From the NCBI GenBank assembly GCA_028671895.1, contig CM053810.1, positions 64,171,501 through 64,235,500 of the forward strand: 64,000 nt of DNA, given 5' to 3'. Numbering within the stretch: the first letter of the stretch is position 1; the number at the start of each line of letters is the position of its first letter. Shown here piece by piece: positions 38,501 to 50,296 of the stretch. The notes under the pieces are model-generated. The model made no database searches and was not told the DNA's origin. It was given only the letters and a program-made list of their open reading frames with translations. This DNA comes from Oenanthe sinensis. Its lineage: Eukaryota; Streptophyta; Magnoliopsida; Apiales; Apiaceae. The translations under genes were made by a program, and so were the position numbers.

Positions 38501-41500
38501 TCGATGAACTAAATATTACATTGACAACCAATTATGTAGTTGCTGAAAAATTCTACAACACTCCTCAATGCCAGTTCTTGTTTTCAGACAGGTATATTTA
38601 TTGACAACAGGCTGCCTGATAATCAGCGATCCTTATCAAGATAATCACTGATCAATGCAATCTCAATCATATTAATACGTATGTCCTGTTTAAACCAAGT
38701 GGCATGGTGGAGTCCTGAATGTATAACTGATTACACCATCTCTATGTTTTTCACTGTGACAACCCGGGTCAAATCTCGAGTCTTTTTTCAAAAATCGGGT
38801 CAAGTCCCGACTTCCGAATCTGAAATAAGCCAAAGTAAACTGGCCCAAATGCAACAACTTGGGTAATCCACAAGCCCACCACAGGCCCCCAAAAGATCAT
38901 GATTTATTGGTGCACTTAGTAGTAGTACTCTTGCTTATATACTGAACAAATTATCCCAATCTACTCGATGTGGGACTGAGGTGTTACATTCACCATTCAT
39001 ATTAATGTTTGTAGCTAGCTGTATATGAATATAGTTACTACTCAATCAGATTTCTTTGAGAACTTTGCAAATTAGAGCTGTCCATACTGTAATATATCGG
39101 CCTGAACTAAGCCATATGTTTGTTTTCTTACATCTCTGCAGCATAAGATTCATTTTACTTGATTGAAGTATCGTGTTTCTGAGAGGCTTAGTTAGTATAT
39201 TGCAACAACTATGCTGTTGGATGCAGGGGAAGAGCTACATGCTCCAGTGGGGCAATTATATGCTTATCTTTGTAGTATTAATTTTAATACGGTCTTCCAT
39301 TGTTTAAGAAAACTGCTCCTTTAAATTTTCAAGAGTCTAGAAGACCCAAGCAGGAGTTCACATTTGGCTGTATGTCCTTGACATGCCTCCACATCTACCA
39401 GCTGGATGTACTTGTATATTACTCAATTAATATCTTTAACAAAATCGTGCTGACCAATTGAACCAAAATTATCCAGTTGCTGAAAAATTTGGTTGAAAGA
39501 AGGAGAATGGTAAAGTCATGGTTAAAGACTGCATCTGGTCTCAAGGCCCAACAGCTTGACATTCAGCAGCAAGCACTGAAGCTCACTGCAAATAGGTATT
39601 TTGCTTAGAGCTTATTCTATTATTTATATGCCTAACTGAAGTTCTTATTGCTGTAAAATATGTCATTTCTGATGTTACATGCAGTATGTACGGATGTCTG
39701 GGCTTTTCTAATTCCAGATTCTATGCAAAGCCTCTAGCAGAGCTTATAACGTTACAAGTGAGAATCCCCCCATCCACCTCCCCCCCCTAATTTTGAATAT
39801 GCTGTAAATACTGTTCGCAGATTTAGCTGGTGTTCTATTAACTTTATTTGTTTTTGCAGGGGAGAGAAATCTTGCAAAGTACTGTTGATCTCGTCCAGAA
39901 CAATCTAAACTTAGAGGTCATATCTCTGATCTTGAATTTTTGTTTAGTGGGATTAGTTTTCTATTGCTTCTTTGTGTTTTCCTCCTTACATGAGTTGCCT
40001 AGTTTTTGGCTTACAAACATGGATGGTCGTTTCTTACAGGTTATATACGGTGATACAGACTCAATCATGATTTACAGTGGACTTGATGATGTAGCAAAAG
40101 CTAAATCAATTTCAGTAAAGGTCATTCAAGAGGTTGGTTGCACCATTGTACTTGTGATTAAAATACATTCAGTGCCATAGCACTGCTATGTTGTCCCTGA
40201 TGTCTTTCAGGGTTCCATTAATTTCTTTGTCGAGCCTAAGTTATTAAGAAAGACTGATTACACATTGATAAGGTTTTCAAACTGCTGAAATTAATGTGGC
40301 ATGTTTGTTTATACCAACTGTTAAAAAAAGTTGTTTCATTGACTTGATGATTACAATGACCCAAAATGTATGAAGAGTAACAGCATTTCTTTTTTATGGA
40401 CCAAAGCAGCTGAGAGTTTTATCACTTAGCCCTGATCCCCTAATATATATTCTCGAGGTTTCTCTTGTTAGTATGATATCATAATGGCTTGAAGAAGAGA
40501 GTTCTGCTACTGAAGTACTTTCCTTTTGTATCTTATTATAGGTCAACAAGAAATACAAATGCTTAGAAATTGATCTTGATGGCCTTTACAAGAGAATGCT
40601 ACTATTGAAGAAAAAGAAATACGCAGCTGTAAAACTGCAGATTAAGGATGGCAAACCCTACGAGGTAGATAAATTTTTATGTTTCCAAAATTTGTAACTT
40701 TGTACTGGTAAATAGTCATATGGGGACAGGTTGAATTCTATGCCTTGGTTTTTACTTTTGCCTAATTGAATTTGGTTTATTCTGCTACAGGTGATTGAAC
40801 GTAAAGGTCTTGATATGGTTCGCCGTGACTGGAGTATGCTAGCAAAGGATCTGGGAGACTACTGTTTGAGTCAAATTTTATCTGGAGGGTATTTTGATTC
40901 TCTCTTTTCTCTACTCATGCTGGAGTAGGTGTAAAAAGATCTTTTGTTACTTCTAAAACTTACCATGTTCGTTTGTCTTGTGCATACAGGTCCTGTGAAG
41001 ATGTTGTTGAGTCAATACATGATGCCCTCATGAAGGTCAGAGCATGAGATTTTACTAATATCAGTACTCAGATTTTAAATTTCAATGGCTTATATGAATA
41101 TCAGACCCCATATATTGTAATTTTTGTCAATCATATAGCATGTTTAACTCAGCTTGAGAGTTGAGAGTGCACTAAAATTGCACCACCCTATTCCATTTGA
41201 GGTGAATAGGTGTTTTAAATTTTTTTGATTGGTGTTTTGCTGTTATTCAAAAAGTGATTAGCAACCCATGTCCAGACAGGTTTAAATTGTGTTGGCCGAT
41301 CTTTTTATCTTCTTATGTAAGCCAATCTTTTTTTATTGGAAACCGTTGATCAACTTATGGTAGTCGCCTTGACACGCTAGAGTTTGGAAAATGAGGCATA
41401 CCAACCACTACCTGTTTCTTTATTTGGCAGTTAAACTATTAGAGAATATCTCAGAGTTCATGTTTGAACATATGCAGGTCCAGGAGGATATGAGAAATGG

Positions 41501-44166
41501 AAGAATAGCTTTGGAGAAGTATGTCATAACAAAATCTTTGACTAGAGCCCCTGAAGCCTATCCAGATGCTAGAAATCAACCTCATGTCGAAGTAAGTCCA
41601 ATAATCAACATATAATCTTGCTACCTGCAGATTAACTTGTTATGTTAACCATAAATGCTACTATTAAATTCACTGCATAAATATGTGTTTTCTGAGTTAG
41701 GTGGCACTTCGATTAAAGAAAAGTGGTTATGTTACTGGTTGCTCTGCTGGCGATACAGTTCCTTATGTAATATGCTGTGAACAGGTGTCTACGAAGTTCT
41801 TCATGCTCTCTTTCTTTCAATTAAAATATTTTATTTAAACCTAAAAGCTATCTTCCGTTGAGTTTTACAATCCTTTCTAAATTGTCGATGACAGGGGAAT
41901 GGCTCAAGTACCTCAGTAGGTATTGCTCAGCGAGCAAGGCATCCTGACGAGCTAAAAAAGGACAATGGGAATTGGATGGTTGACATTGACTATTACCTCG
42001 CGCAACAGGTTTTGTTTTGTGTTTTATCCTTCATAATTCTTAATGGCTGTTTTCATTTCTCTATTAGGTCGTTCCAGGTCTTAAAATATTGGCTTTGTTA
42101 ATGCAGATTCATCCTGTAGTATCACGTCTTTGTGCATCAATTCAGGGTACAAGTCCAGCACGCTTGGCTGATTGTTTAGGACTGGACTCGTCCAAGGTTT
42201 GGAGTCTCTTCTTTCATTAAAGTAGTATATTTAACACAAGTTTTTGCTATAATGTACCTAATTACTATGGCCAACAATGAATTTCCTTAGTACCAAAGCA
42301 AGTCAATTGAAGCATTCAACAACGATTCTTCCAGCTCCCTTTTGTATGCTGTAGATGATGATGAGAGGTAATCACTTGTTCTCTATTGGTGCTAGAGGCC
42401 CTTGGGTTTTAATGGTTGTTTGAGATAATAGCCAACAATCCAGTCAATTGTTTATTAATTAGTCCACGAGAGACTGCTACAACAACACCAGAAACTTTTT
42501 ATGCTTTGGAATGCTAAAGCTGCTTGGTAGATTGAGTACTCACTGGCAAAATTAGCATGTTATTTGGCCTTTAAGTTGCTTTAACATGGAATTATATTTT
42601 TCTTGGCATTTTAATAAGTTTATTTATTCCTCATCCCGGCATTTCTCAATAATGTTAGTTACAAGGATAGCAAGGGGTAAACATTATGCAGATTTATTTT
42701 TTAATTTTTTAAGAATGTTATTATTCATATGGACCAGATTAATATACAGGTTATTTGAAATCTGTTGACTGATGTATTCTGCCTTGACAGTCTTTATTTT
42801 TTTGAACCATAAGCTAGCATTTTAATAAGTTCAAAAATCTTATATACTATCCGGTTGGTAACTCACAACCTACAGGGTGAATAGTCACTTGTTTCTTATT
42901 TTATCATAATACATTGCCGAAAACATCCCTTAATTCTGTCCTAGAAAGAAACAGAGCCTATGTGCTTTGGTATTTGACCACTCGACTTGGTTTAACGCCA
43001 CTTAACTTGATACATGATTGCTAAAAGAGATAAGATACACAACTTATTCATACCAATATTGCAGATATCGAGGTTGTGAACCGCTGGTTTTGTCATGTCC
43101 AAGTTGTTCTGGCACTTTTGATTGCCCAACTATTTTCAATTCCTTATATTCTTCAATCAATGAAAAGCCAACAGAAGCGCAAAACAGTCGTTCCAGCATC
43201 AATTTTTGGCGTAGTTTGCATTGTCCAAATTGTACAGAGGAAGATGATCGGGGTAGATTATCTCCTGGATCAATAGCAAATCAGGTAACACCTGATCTTT
43301 AAGTTGTATTTAAGCAGTAGGAATTTCTCGGATATCCACCCTAAATATTCTAATAATTTCAACTATTTTCATGGGATTCGTTTAGAAGTTTGGTAAGCTG
43401 ATATGATAATTGTTCGGCTGTGTATACTGCTCAGAATTACATGTTTGGTTGTTGATAATTGCCTGTATATGTCTAGCAACTAACTGCTTGTTTCTATCAG
43501 ATGAAAAGGCAAGCTGAAGGATATATTTCAACATACTACAAGAGCTTAATGATGGTAAAGTTGGCTTCTCTGACATTTACTACTGTAAATCTTGGAGGCT
43601 TTTGCTGGACTAACAATGTCTTAATTACAGTGTGATGATGACACATGCAAGTATACTACTCGTAGCCTGAACCTTAGAGTAGTTGGTGATTCCGAGAGAG
43701 GAACTGTTTGTCCAAACTATCCCCGTTGCAATGGGCGCCTCGTGAGAAAGGTTTTTCCCATCAATTATTGACTAAAATCAAACCACTTTTTTACTCCATT
43801 GAGATATTTTCAGTCACCCTAAATTTGTTGCCATGTGCTTTTTCAGTACACTGAAGCAGAGCTTTACAAGCAGCTTGCTTATTTTTGCCACATATTGGAT
43901 ACTGTACGTTGCATTGAAAAGGTTAATATCTCGCCTTGCTTTCATGGGTATGCCTCATAATTCTGCTTATACTTGATCTGAATAAAATTAACTCTTGTAT
44001 GCTCTAATGACGAGTGCAGATAGACGTCAAGATCAGAATGCCAGTTGAAAAAGAGCTGGCAAGAATCAGACCTCTAGTTGAATCTGCAGCATCACAAGTT
44101 CAGAAGCTCAGAGACAGGTGTGCTTACGGATGGGTGCAGCTGAGCGATCTTAGCGTCTCCATATAA
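32556..44166 (+). CDS. POLA1: DNA polymerase alpha catalytic subunit
   Basis: My model has 31 exons: 32556-33671, 33832-34002, 34084-34167, 34312-34386, 34625-34689, 35031-35121, 35203-35388, 35573-35736, 35868-35982, 36478-36657, 36736-36849, 37419-37538, 37631-37951, 38109-38201, 39477-39595, 39685-39757, 39860-39916, 40040-40132, 40542-40664, 40791-40888, 40990-41035, 41478-41591, 41701-41784, 41895-42008, 42107-42196, 42291-42367, 43065-43284, 43501-43554, 43631-43750, 43847-43921 and 44020-44166. All phases match, giving 1532 aa, near the Arabidopsis ICU2 length. Seen: a charged N-terminal region, polymerase motif A DFNSLYPSI (Asp924), motif B KLTANSMYG (about 1000-1008), motif C YGDTDS (1051-1056), and two C-terminal Cys clusters (CPSC...CPNC; CDDDTC...CPNYPRC) for metal or B-subunit binding. 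It extends primase primers at replication origins and on the lagging strand. One intron is GC-AG (35737-35867). Confidence 0.93.
34927..35066 (+). repeat. 70-bp tandem duplication across POLA intron 5/exon 6 boundary
   Basis: Two copies start AAGAATAGGAAACTAA at 34927 and 34997. Each contains TTACTGCAG followed by TGCATT(A/G)GAGC and a TTTTCTTATTAAAAGA segment. The second copy supplies the real exon 6 acceptor and start. The first carries a decoy acceptor at 34960. Confidence 0.9.
36152..36207 (+). repeat. 29-bp tandem duplication in POLA intron 9
   Basis: ATGTCCGTGTTCTAAAAGTT and the next nine bases occur twice, starting at 36152 and 36181. It is intronic with no evident role. Confidence 0.9.
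38755..38988 (-). mobile_element. Short solo LTR-like element in POLA intron 14, TSD TTCAC
   Basis: The 234-bp unit is flanked by TTCAC on both sides (38750-38754 and 38989-38993). On the minus strand it begins TGTAACACC and ends TTGTCACA, giving TG...CA LTR ends. It has CCCACATCG near its start and a TATATAAG box. It sits in the same 1275-bp intron as an exon-15 look-alike. It resembles TRIM-like solo LTRs but lacks a 5S-like segment, so it is not Cassandra. A diverged relative is at 11943-12181. Confidence 0.8.
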
Positions 44167-46666
44167 TTTTTACTTCAATGTACAATTAAAATTTTCTTTA
44201 TTTATATAATGCTGTGTCAATTAAATTAGTTAGGCTATTGTTGTCTAGAGCATCAACTATAGGAATTTGAGTAGCGTACCGTTGTGTAAATGAAAGTAAA
44301 ATTTTAATACGGCTCTTATAAAGAACACCACTGTATAGATGAAGAGTCGGTATTCTCAACTTCGGCTTCCATTATTAAGCTTCAGATTACAAGGTTTAAA
44401 ATTTGAATTATGACTTTTACCTTCTGTTTTATTTTAAAAATTAGTAATTGTATAACAAATAGATGTTAAAATGCTCTGAAAATCATATTATACTCGCACC
44501 TGCAGGAATGTGTATAGCGTGAGAGAGATGCTTTGCTAGTTTTTATCATATTAGTTTATGCCTTTCTTTTTAATAATGATTTTATAATTAAAATTTTAAA
44601 TTTTTAAGAATTTATATTTATTCAATTTTGATATATTTTTTTCTAAAATAATATTAAGTTAATTATTGATATTGGTTGATAATCAAATCTTAATCATTTT
44701 ATTAATAAATAAATTTAAAAATATTATTAAGTTAATTTTTGTATTCACGGAGAATTGAATCTGAATCAAATAAATAAATAATTAATAATATTTAGAAATT
44801 TATATCCATACTCTCGACAATTATACCATATCATCTACTTTATTTCAATTATATATAACTTAGCCCCCAACCTACGTACCATATTCTTATTAGAAAAATA
44901 ATTAGTACTGCAAATGATTAAAATATGTTATACTTTTATGTGTTCTATGGGAACTTGCAATGTGGGCGAAATTATATCATAGGTATTCTTAGACAGTAAG
45001 ACCCGACTGGCGACTGTTATGGGTTTAAGGCTTTGAGCACTTGTCGAATATCACGCGCCAAGAGTCATATTTGAAGCCAAGATTTAGATGGAACATGATG
45101 TAGTCAAGTTTGACCCAACGAGGGAATTGGTTAAAAATACCCACTTTTTAGAATTCTATTATGAAAATACCAATTTTGAAAGTAATCGATGATTTATAAC
45201 AAATAGGATACACATTTACGAGTTGGGTATTCCATTTTGTATAGGATACGCATTTGTCAGTTGAGTATTTCAATTTTTTTTTGCAGATACGCATTCGTCA
45301 GTGGAGTATCTTATATAAAATGGGATACCCAAGTACCAGTTGGGTATCCCATCGGGTAAAAATAACCATCCAACTGAAAATTGTTATTTTTGTTATTTTA
45401 AACTCAAAAATGGATATTTTTAACATTTTTTCACCCAATGAGTCCCAAACTCCCATATAGTAATAGGACATAATTTTAATCGGGTCTAGTGTGTGCCGAG
45501 CAGTAATTTTTATGAGTTTGACTTATTTTAATTGGTGAGATTTTTGTGCACACGGGGTTCATCATTATTAATGAATAGAAACCAATAAAAATTTAACAAC
45601 TAAATTTATAATGTGTGTATATGGCACACATTAGAAAAACCGATTTTAATTTCCCAGCAAGTTGGGGTGAAGGGGATAAAAAACATAATATGATAAAATT
45701 TACTTTAATATACTGTTCACCCCGGTACGAGACGCTTTCACTTTTTAGATGTATGATTTATCCTCAGTCGTTCCAGATTTTAGATTCAACTTACTTTCAC
45801 TTCGAAATTTATTATAATAAATATTTATTTGTAAGGCTATAGCCAATAAGCCTACTTAATAAAAAAAAATGGCTTAATGATATTTTCGCCCTTAAAATAT
45901 GGACGGTGGGACACATAAACCCTTAAACTATTAAAAAGTACTTTTTAACCCCTCAAGTATCATAAATGTATATTTTTACCCCTACTCGGTGACATAATTC
46001 ATATAAAAAATGTACACTTTTACTCCTACTTTAAGGCGAAAGTATACATTTCTAATACTAGACTGGTTAAAAGGTACACATTTGTAGTTTAAGGTTTTAT
46101 GTATTCAACCGTTTATACTTTATGTGCGAAAATATCAGTAAGCCAAAAAAAAATGAACGTCAAAATTTATAACTTCAACACTGGTATATGAACATTTCTA
46201 TCTCCATCAATTGTATGCTTAATTGTCCACTTCTTGTGGATGTAAGTGAATGTAAACTTGTCAAACATCAGTTTCTTAAACAACATGTAATATTAACCGA
46301 CTTGTATAATTCGGAAGAGTGGTGTATAATTTAGGAAAAATGTTGGAATTTGTAAACTTGTGTATCTGTGTACGTAACATTAAAGTATTCTGCTCTGGGA
46401 TCTACAAGCATGCCTGATAATCTTAATATGCTTTGCATGACTGATGTGAGCATCAATCAAAATACTTAGCCGCGCATTAGGTTACATTTTTTTAGAACAC
46501 TAGTGCGTTGCCTCCTACGTATTGAATGCATTATTTTAGTACACATATCCTATTGTGGTAGACTGTACGGTGGAGTTTAAATCTGTAGTTTCTGCCCATG
46601 GGATGTAAGAAGGACTAAATGAGAGTTGTTTCGTAGTTGCATTATTATTCTGGTATTTGTGGCCAG
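44167..46666. other. Intergenic downstream of POLA, no gene seen
   Basis: Begins with the POLA 3' UTR. Around 45180-45380, variants of GGGTATCC and GATACGCATTYGTCAGT recur irregularly. A MITE occupies 45871-46144. No coding frame is supported. Confidence 0.5.
45871..46144. mobile_element. Mutator-like MITE
   Basis: The left end GGCTTAATGATATTTTCGCC mirrors the right end (reverse complement GGCTTACTGATATTTTCGCA). The similarity continues inward for roughly 65 bases. Both sides are flanked by A9T. That fits a 9-10-bp Mutator-type target duplication, though its low complexity weakens the point. The length is 274 bp and it is non-coding. Confidence 0.65.
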
Positions 46667-46780
46667 TGGTTTGATTCTCCTTCTGATGCCAAGTCCATGT
46701 CTTCCAAATCTCGTGCTTCTAGTGATGGGTTCAAAGAGCTTATCGCAAAACTCAGTTGTATTTCTTCTGGTTTACCTCAG
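46667..46780 (+). pseudogene. Isolated exon-like fragment, unknown family
   Basis: This 38-codon open stretch is bounded by GGCCAG on the left (possible acceptor) and CTCAG on the right. The peptide looks like real protein: a Ser-rich linker (SDAKSMSSKSRASSDG) followed by an amphipathic helix (FKELIAKLSCISS). There is no start codon, no clear GT donor and no partner exons nearby. It may be a stray captured exon. I do not recognise the family. Confidence 0.3.
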
Positions 46781-47457
46781 GCATTCTGGACCTTGTGGTG
46801 ATCGTTCTTTTCAAAAGCTATCATCTAAGGTTTATAATTTCTAGTTTGTGACTAATTTTTAGCAAGCATTCATGTTTTAATATATTCAATTTTATACCTG
46901 AAGGTCTACTAAAATGTATCCCTTTCAGCAAAGCTGAGATTACTGCCTGAACATTAAGCAGTGGGAAAATGTATGTGATGTAAAATACTAAAATACGAGT
47001 CTGTCTTTACATGAAGCTGCTGCAGCATAAAAGATTTCATTTGAATCCATAAGCATAAGCTACAACCATCAGCATAAATTCAATTTTTTCCATTCCACAT
47101 TGTTTCAGTTGAATAGATTTTACTTGATCCTGTCTAATAAATACCCTAAAACATGTACAATTGCCTGCAGCAGTCAAAATACTTGGCCGCGCATTAGTTA
47201 CCTATCATAAGTGAATGCTGCTGTATTTCATACATTCAGATGCCTTCATTCTTGATGTCATTGTTAGAGATGATACTTGCATGGATGCTGACAAGTGAAA
47301 ATAGAGAACACATACTTGTCAAAAATATATAAATGGAGAACACATGTCTGAACAAGACTAGAATATGACATATTAGGGAAAATAACTCCCCAGTCGGGGA
47401 AGTGCAGCTACCTATTCCCATGATAGAAAAGGGGAAACTAGTCACATACCAAACTTG

Positions 47458-49344
47458 CTACAGTTGCAAGTCTCCGGATGAGCCTCTTTTGAGGCTGCTT
47501 GTATCCAGCAATTTGTCATCAATTAAACCAGGTGCTTGTAAATTAAAGGGAACTCCTAAATTCGTAAAAATAATTGTTAAATCACACAATCGCTTGCGTA
47601 ATTTTAATCTTTGTTACTTATATCTTGACAACAATAAACAAATGATACAATCAAAACTTTTAAAAAACAGAGAACACACCTAAGTTTGTTCTTGATGTCT
47701 CCATATTTATTGGTTGGCAAAACAAGTCCTCCCTACAGAAAACCTTCCAACAGCAGAAACATCCATATAGTTCAGCTAATATGATACATAGATTTAAGCA
47801 TAGATATGCTTGAGTAGAAGATTCACCTCAGAGAAGGCATTATATTCGGATGGTCCATGTTGAGCCTGATTTGATGATTCTAGTCCATATGAAGACTTTG
47901 AGTTGCCTATTTTAGAGATATTAGTAACTGATGGCTGCTTCATGTTATTGCATTGTTTGGCCAGAGTAAACGATGAGTGTGTTAGGTTTGAAGAAGTGTT
48001 TAGAACCGTGCTCCCTAGGTTGTTAAGAAGAAGATCTCCCCCCTCGTGGAAATTAATTCTCTTCTCCGAGAGTTGGTTCTGCTGAGGGACATCCGGTAGG
48101 CACATAGGATACATACTCAGTCCATTCCTCATTGTTAACATCTATGTTAAAATGCCACTCGGAATATCAGAAAATGGAATACATAATGATAACTTTTTAA
48201 TGCATAATTTTAGCCAGTTGTTCCCATCCTTAATCTCTCGCGTTTCGGAGAATGTAGAAAAACCAAAATTTAGCCCTTTAACTAGTCTGAGACTGAGCCA
48301 GTCATTTTTCAATTATGCAGGATATACCTAATCTGTTTTTATTAAAATCTAGTTGCAGTTTTGCTATTGTTCATACTCCATAGTGAATTGTATAAACTAT
48401 AAAGCAGTGAAGCATACAATAACATAACCAACCATCACAAGAAAGAACGAGAGGATAGTACTTATTATGAAAGTAGTAAAAAGTAGACCTGTACTTGGAG
48501 CTGGAGTTGCTTGAGGTATTCAATGGCTTCATCAAGCATTGAAGCTTTATCAGTCTATCATAGTTCACAACCCAAAATAAATTCTAGCTGAACAAATAAT
48601 TTAATAAAAAAATAATAATAAGTGATGATGGACAGTACCTTGTTGGAGTTTGGTATAAGATTCTGAAGTGCTTTCATTTTCTCATTAATTCTACTTCTCC
48701 TCCTCTGCAAAGCACCCCCCCCCCCCCCCCCAGTTTGTTATTATTATTCTAAAAAGTAAATTAAAAAGAAGAAGGAAAAAAGAGAGAAACCTTTTCAGAA
48801 AGATTATGAACTTCAGCAGCTCTGCTTCTTTTAGAGGAATGACGAGAATTATTTGTTTTTGCATTGTTTGTGTCTTCCATTAAAGCCTCAAAATCCTCCT
48901 CCTCCTCCTATAAAGAGTAATAGTATACTCCCCATCACAAAATCACCTTTTGTGTGTGCATATATGTGACCAAATATTGTTAAAGGGTAGTGTGTGCTAA
49001 TACAAGACTTTTACCTCGTTGTTACAGTCATAGTCATCAGGATCATTATCTATGGTTTCCATCGTGTGAAAATAAGGTCCAGGGTATGAGTCAGCGCCAG
49101 AGAAGCGGGTAAGGCCCGAAAGGAGAGAATCTGGCGGTGGAATGTGCTGATTCTCCGGTGAGAATGGAGTTAGAGAACGCATTGTTTGAGACATAAGAGG
49201 AGGAGGAGGCATTGACAATGAAGAAGAAGAAGAAGAAGAACGTGAAAGAAACTGATGAAGTAAAATGGAGATGTCGTCGTGATCAGGAGGAGGATATGTA
49301 GTTGTAGTGTTGGAGATGATGGCATTATCATACATATCCGCCAT
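47458..49344 (-). CDS. SPT: SPATULA/ALCATRAZ-type bHLH transcription factor
   Basis: Solid exons are 49344-49015, 48907-48791, 48704-48639, 48554-48489 and 48141-47827, all GT-AG and in phase (298 codons). Exon 1 has Ser and Pro runs and an acidic DDISILLHQFL motif as in SPT/ALC. The bHLH spans about residues 138-190: RAAEVHNLSEKRRRSRINEK, then NLIPNSNKTDKASMLDEAIE and YLKQLQLQVQ. It is followed by the group hallmark MLTMRNGLSMYPMCLP. SPT and ALC are nuclear factors for carpel margin, fruit dehiscence zone and temperature or light growth responses. The C-terminus is uncertain. A GGLVLPTNKYGDIKNKL exon (about 47734-47682) and a terminal exon ending at TAG 47458 look real, but their phases do not join cleanly in my reading. 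The chosen start follows an ATT repeat; an in-frame ATG 17 codons upstream is less likely. Confidence 0.83.
48714..48731. repeat. Poly-C tract in SPT-type gene intron 2
   Basis: A run of about 18 C starts about ten bases from the exon 3 acceptor, on the minus-strand G side. It may vary in length between individuals. Confidence 0.85.
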
Positions 49345-49856
49345 TATTATTATTATTATTATTAATGCTGCTGCTATTACTACTGTTTTCAACAAGGCCA
49401 GGGAAAAAAGTGAGTGAATGGGCTAAGCTGTTTTTAATGCTCTCAATTTAAATAAAGCAGGGGAAACAAACAAATAAATACAGTATAATCAACAGTGTCC
49501 ATAGCTCTGTTTTTCGTATGTGTATACTTGGTAGTATTTTATACTGCACTGCATAGCAGAGACTGAGAGTGAGAGTAACAGGAGGAGGAGACAGAAGCGT
49601 GGGCAAGTAAAAAACGATAAAAGATAGTCGTGAGTCTGACGAATAAACATTAAATAATATACTATTGCTAGTACTATAATCTTTTCTTCTCACACATGTT
49701 TAAGGACAGACATTACACTCTTTTGTAGCTAATTTCTATGCGTATAGTCACTCGTATTACTGTTTCCTTCCCTTCTTTGCTTTCTGTTTTATTTAATATT
49801 CTTAGAGCATCTAACCGCGCATCGTAAAAAATAATAATATAATATATATAGACTTA
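49345..49856. other. Promoter region of SPT-type gene, no gene seen
   Basis: Contains the ATT/TAA repeat just before the start codon and about 500 bases of AT-rich upstream DNA. No coding frame. Confidence 0.5.
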
Positions 49857-50206
49857 GGTTGAACGAGCAACTCCTCATTTGAGTAATTGAGGAATAAACA
49901 ACAAATATAATTATAGAACACGTAGAAAAAATTGCCAAATATAAAAAAAACTACAAAAAACACAAAACAAAAAAAATTACATAACATACAAAGAATATAA
50001 AACACAAAATTACAGAACACTATTCAGCAATAGTGTTCTATAATTTTTTTTAGATTATGTAATTGTTTTGTTTATTTTATAATTTTTTTTGGTGTTCTAT
50101 GATTTTTTGTATGTTCAGTGGTGTTCTATAATTATTTGTTAATCAAATTTTTATAAAATATGAATTGGTTATTCAGTTACTCAAATAAAGAGTTACTCGC
50201 CGAGTT
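49857..50206. mobile_element. Foldback MITE (long inverted repeat)
   Basis: The left arm begins GGTTGAACGAGCAACTCCTC and the right arm ends with its imperfect reverse (TAAAGAGTTACTCGCCGAG). The two mirror each other across about 150 bases with many A-rich mismatches. They meet near a perfect local palindrome AGAACACTATT...AATAGTGTTCT at about 50009-50040. It is non-coding. Confidence 0.6.
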
Positions 50207-50212
50207 TTATTC

Positions 50213-50213
<1 letters not shown>

Positions 50214-50294
<81 letters not shown>
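50214..50294. repeat. (TA)n microsatellite
   Basis: About 40 uninterrupted AT/TA units, immediately after the foldback MITE. Confidence 0.95.

Positions 50295-50296
<2 letters not shown>

Noticed and set aside
38755..38988. Cassandra TRIM
   Set aside because: Shares the CCCACATCG start-type motif but lacks the 5S rRNA-like promoter block that defines Cassandra.
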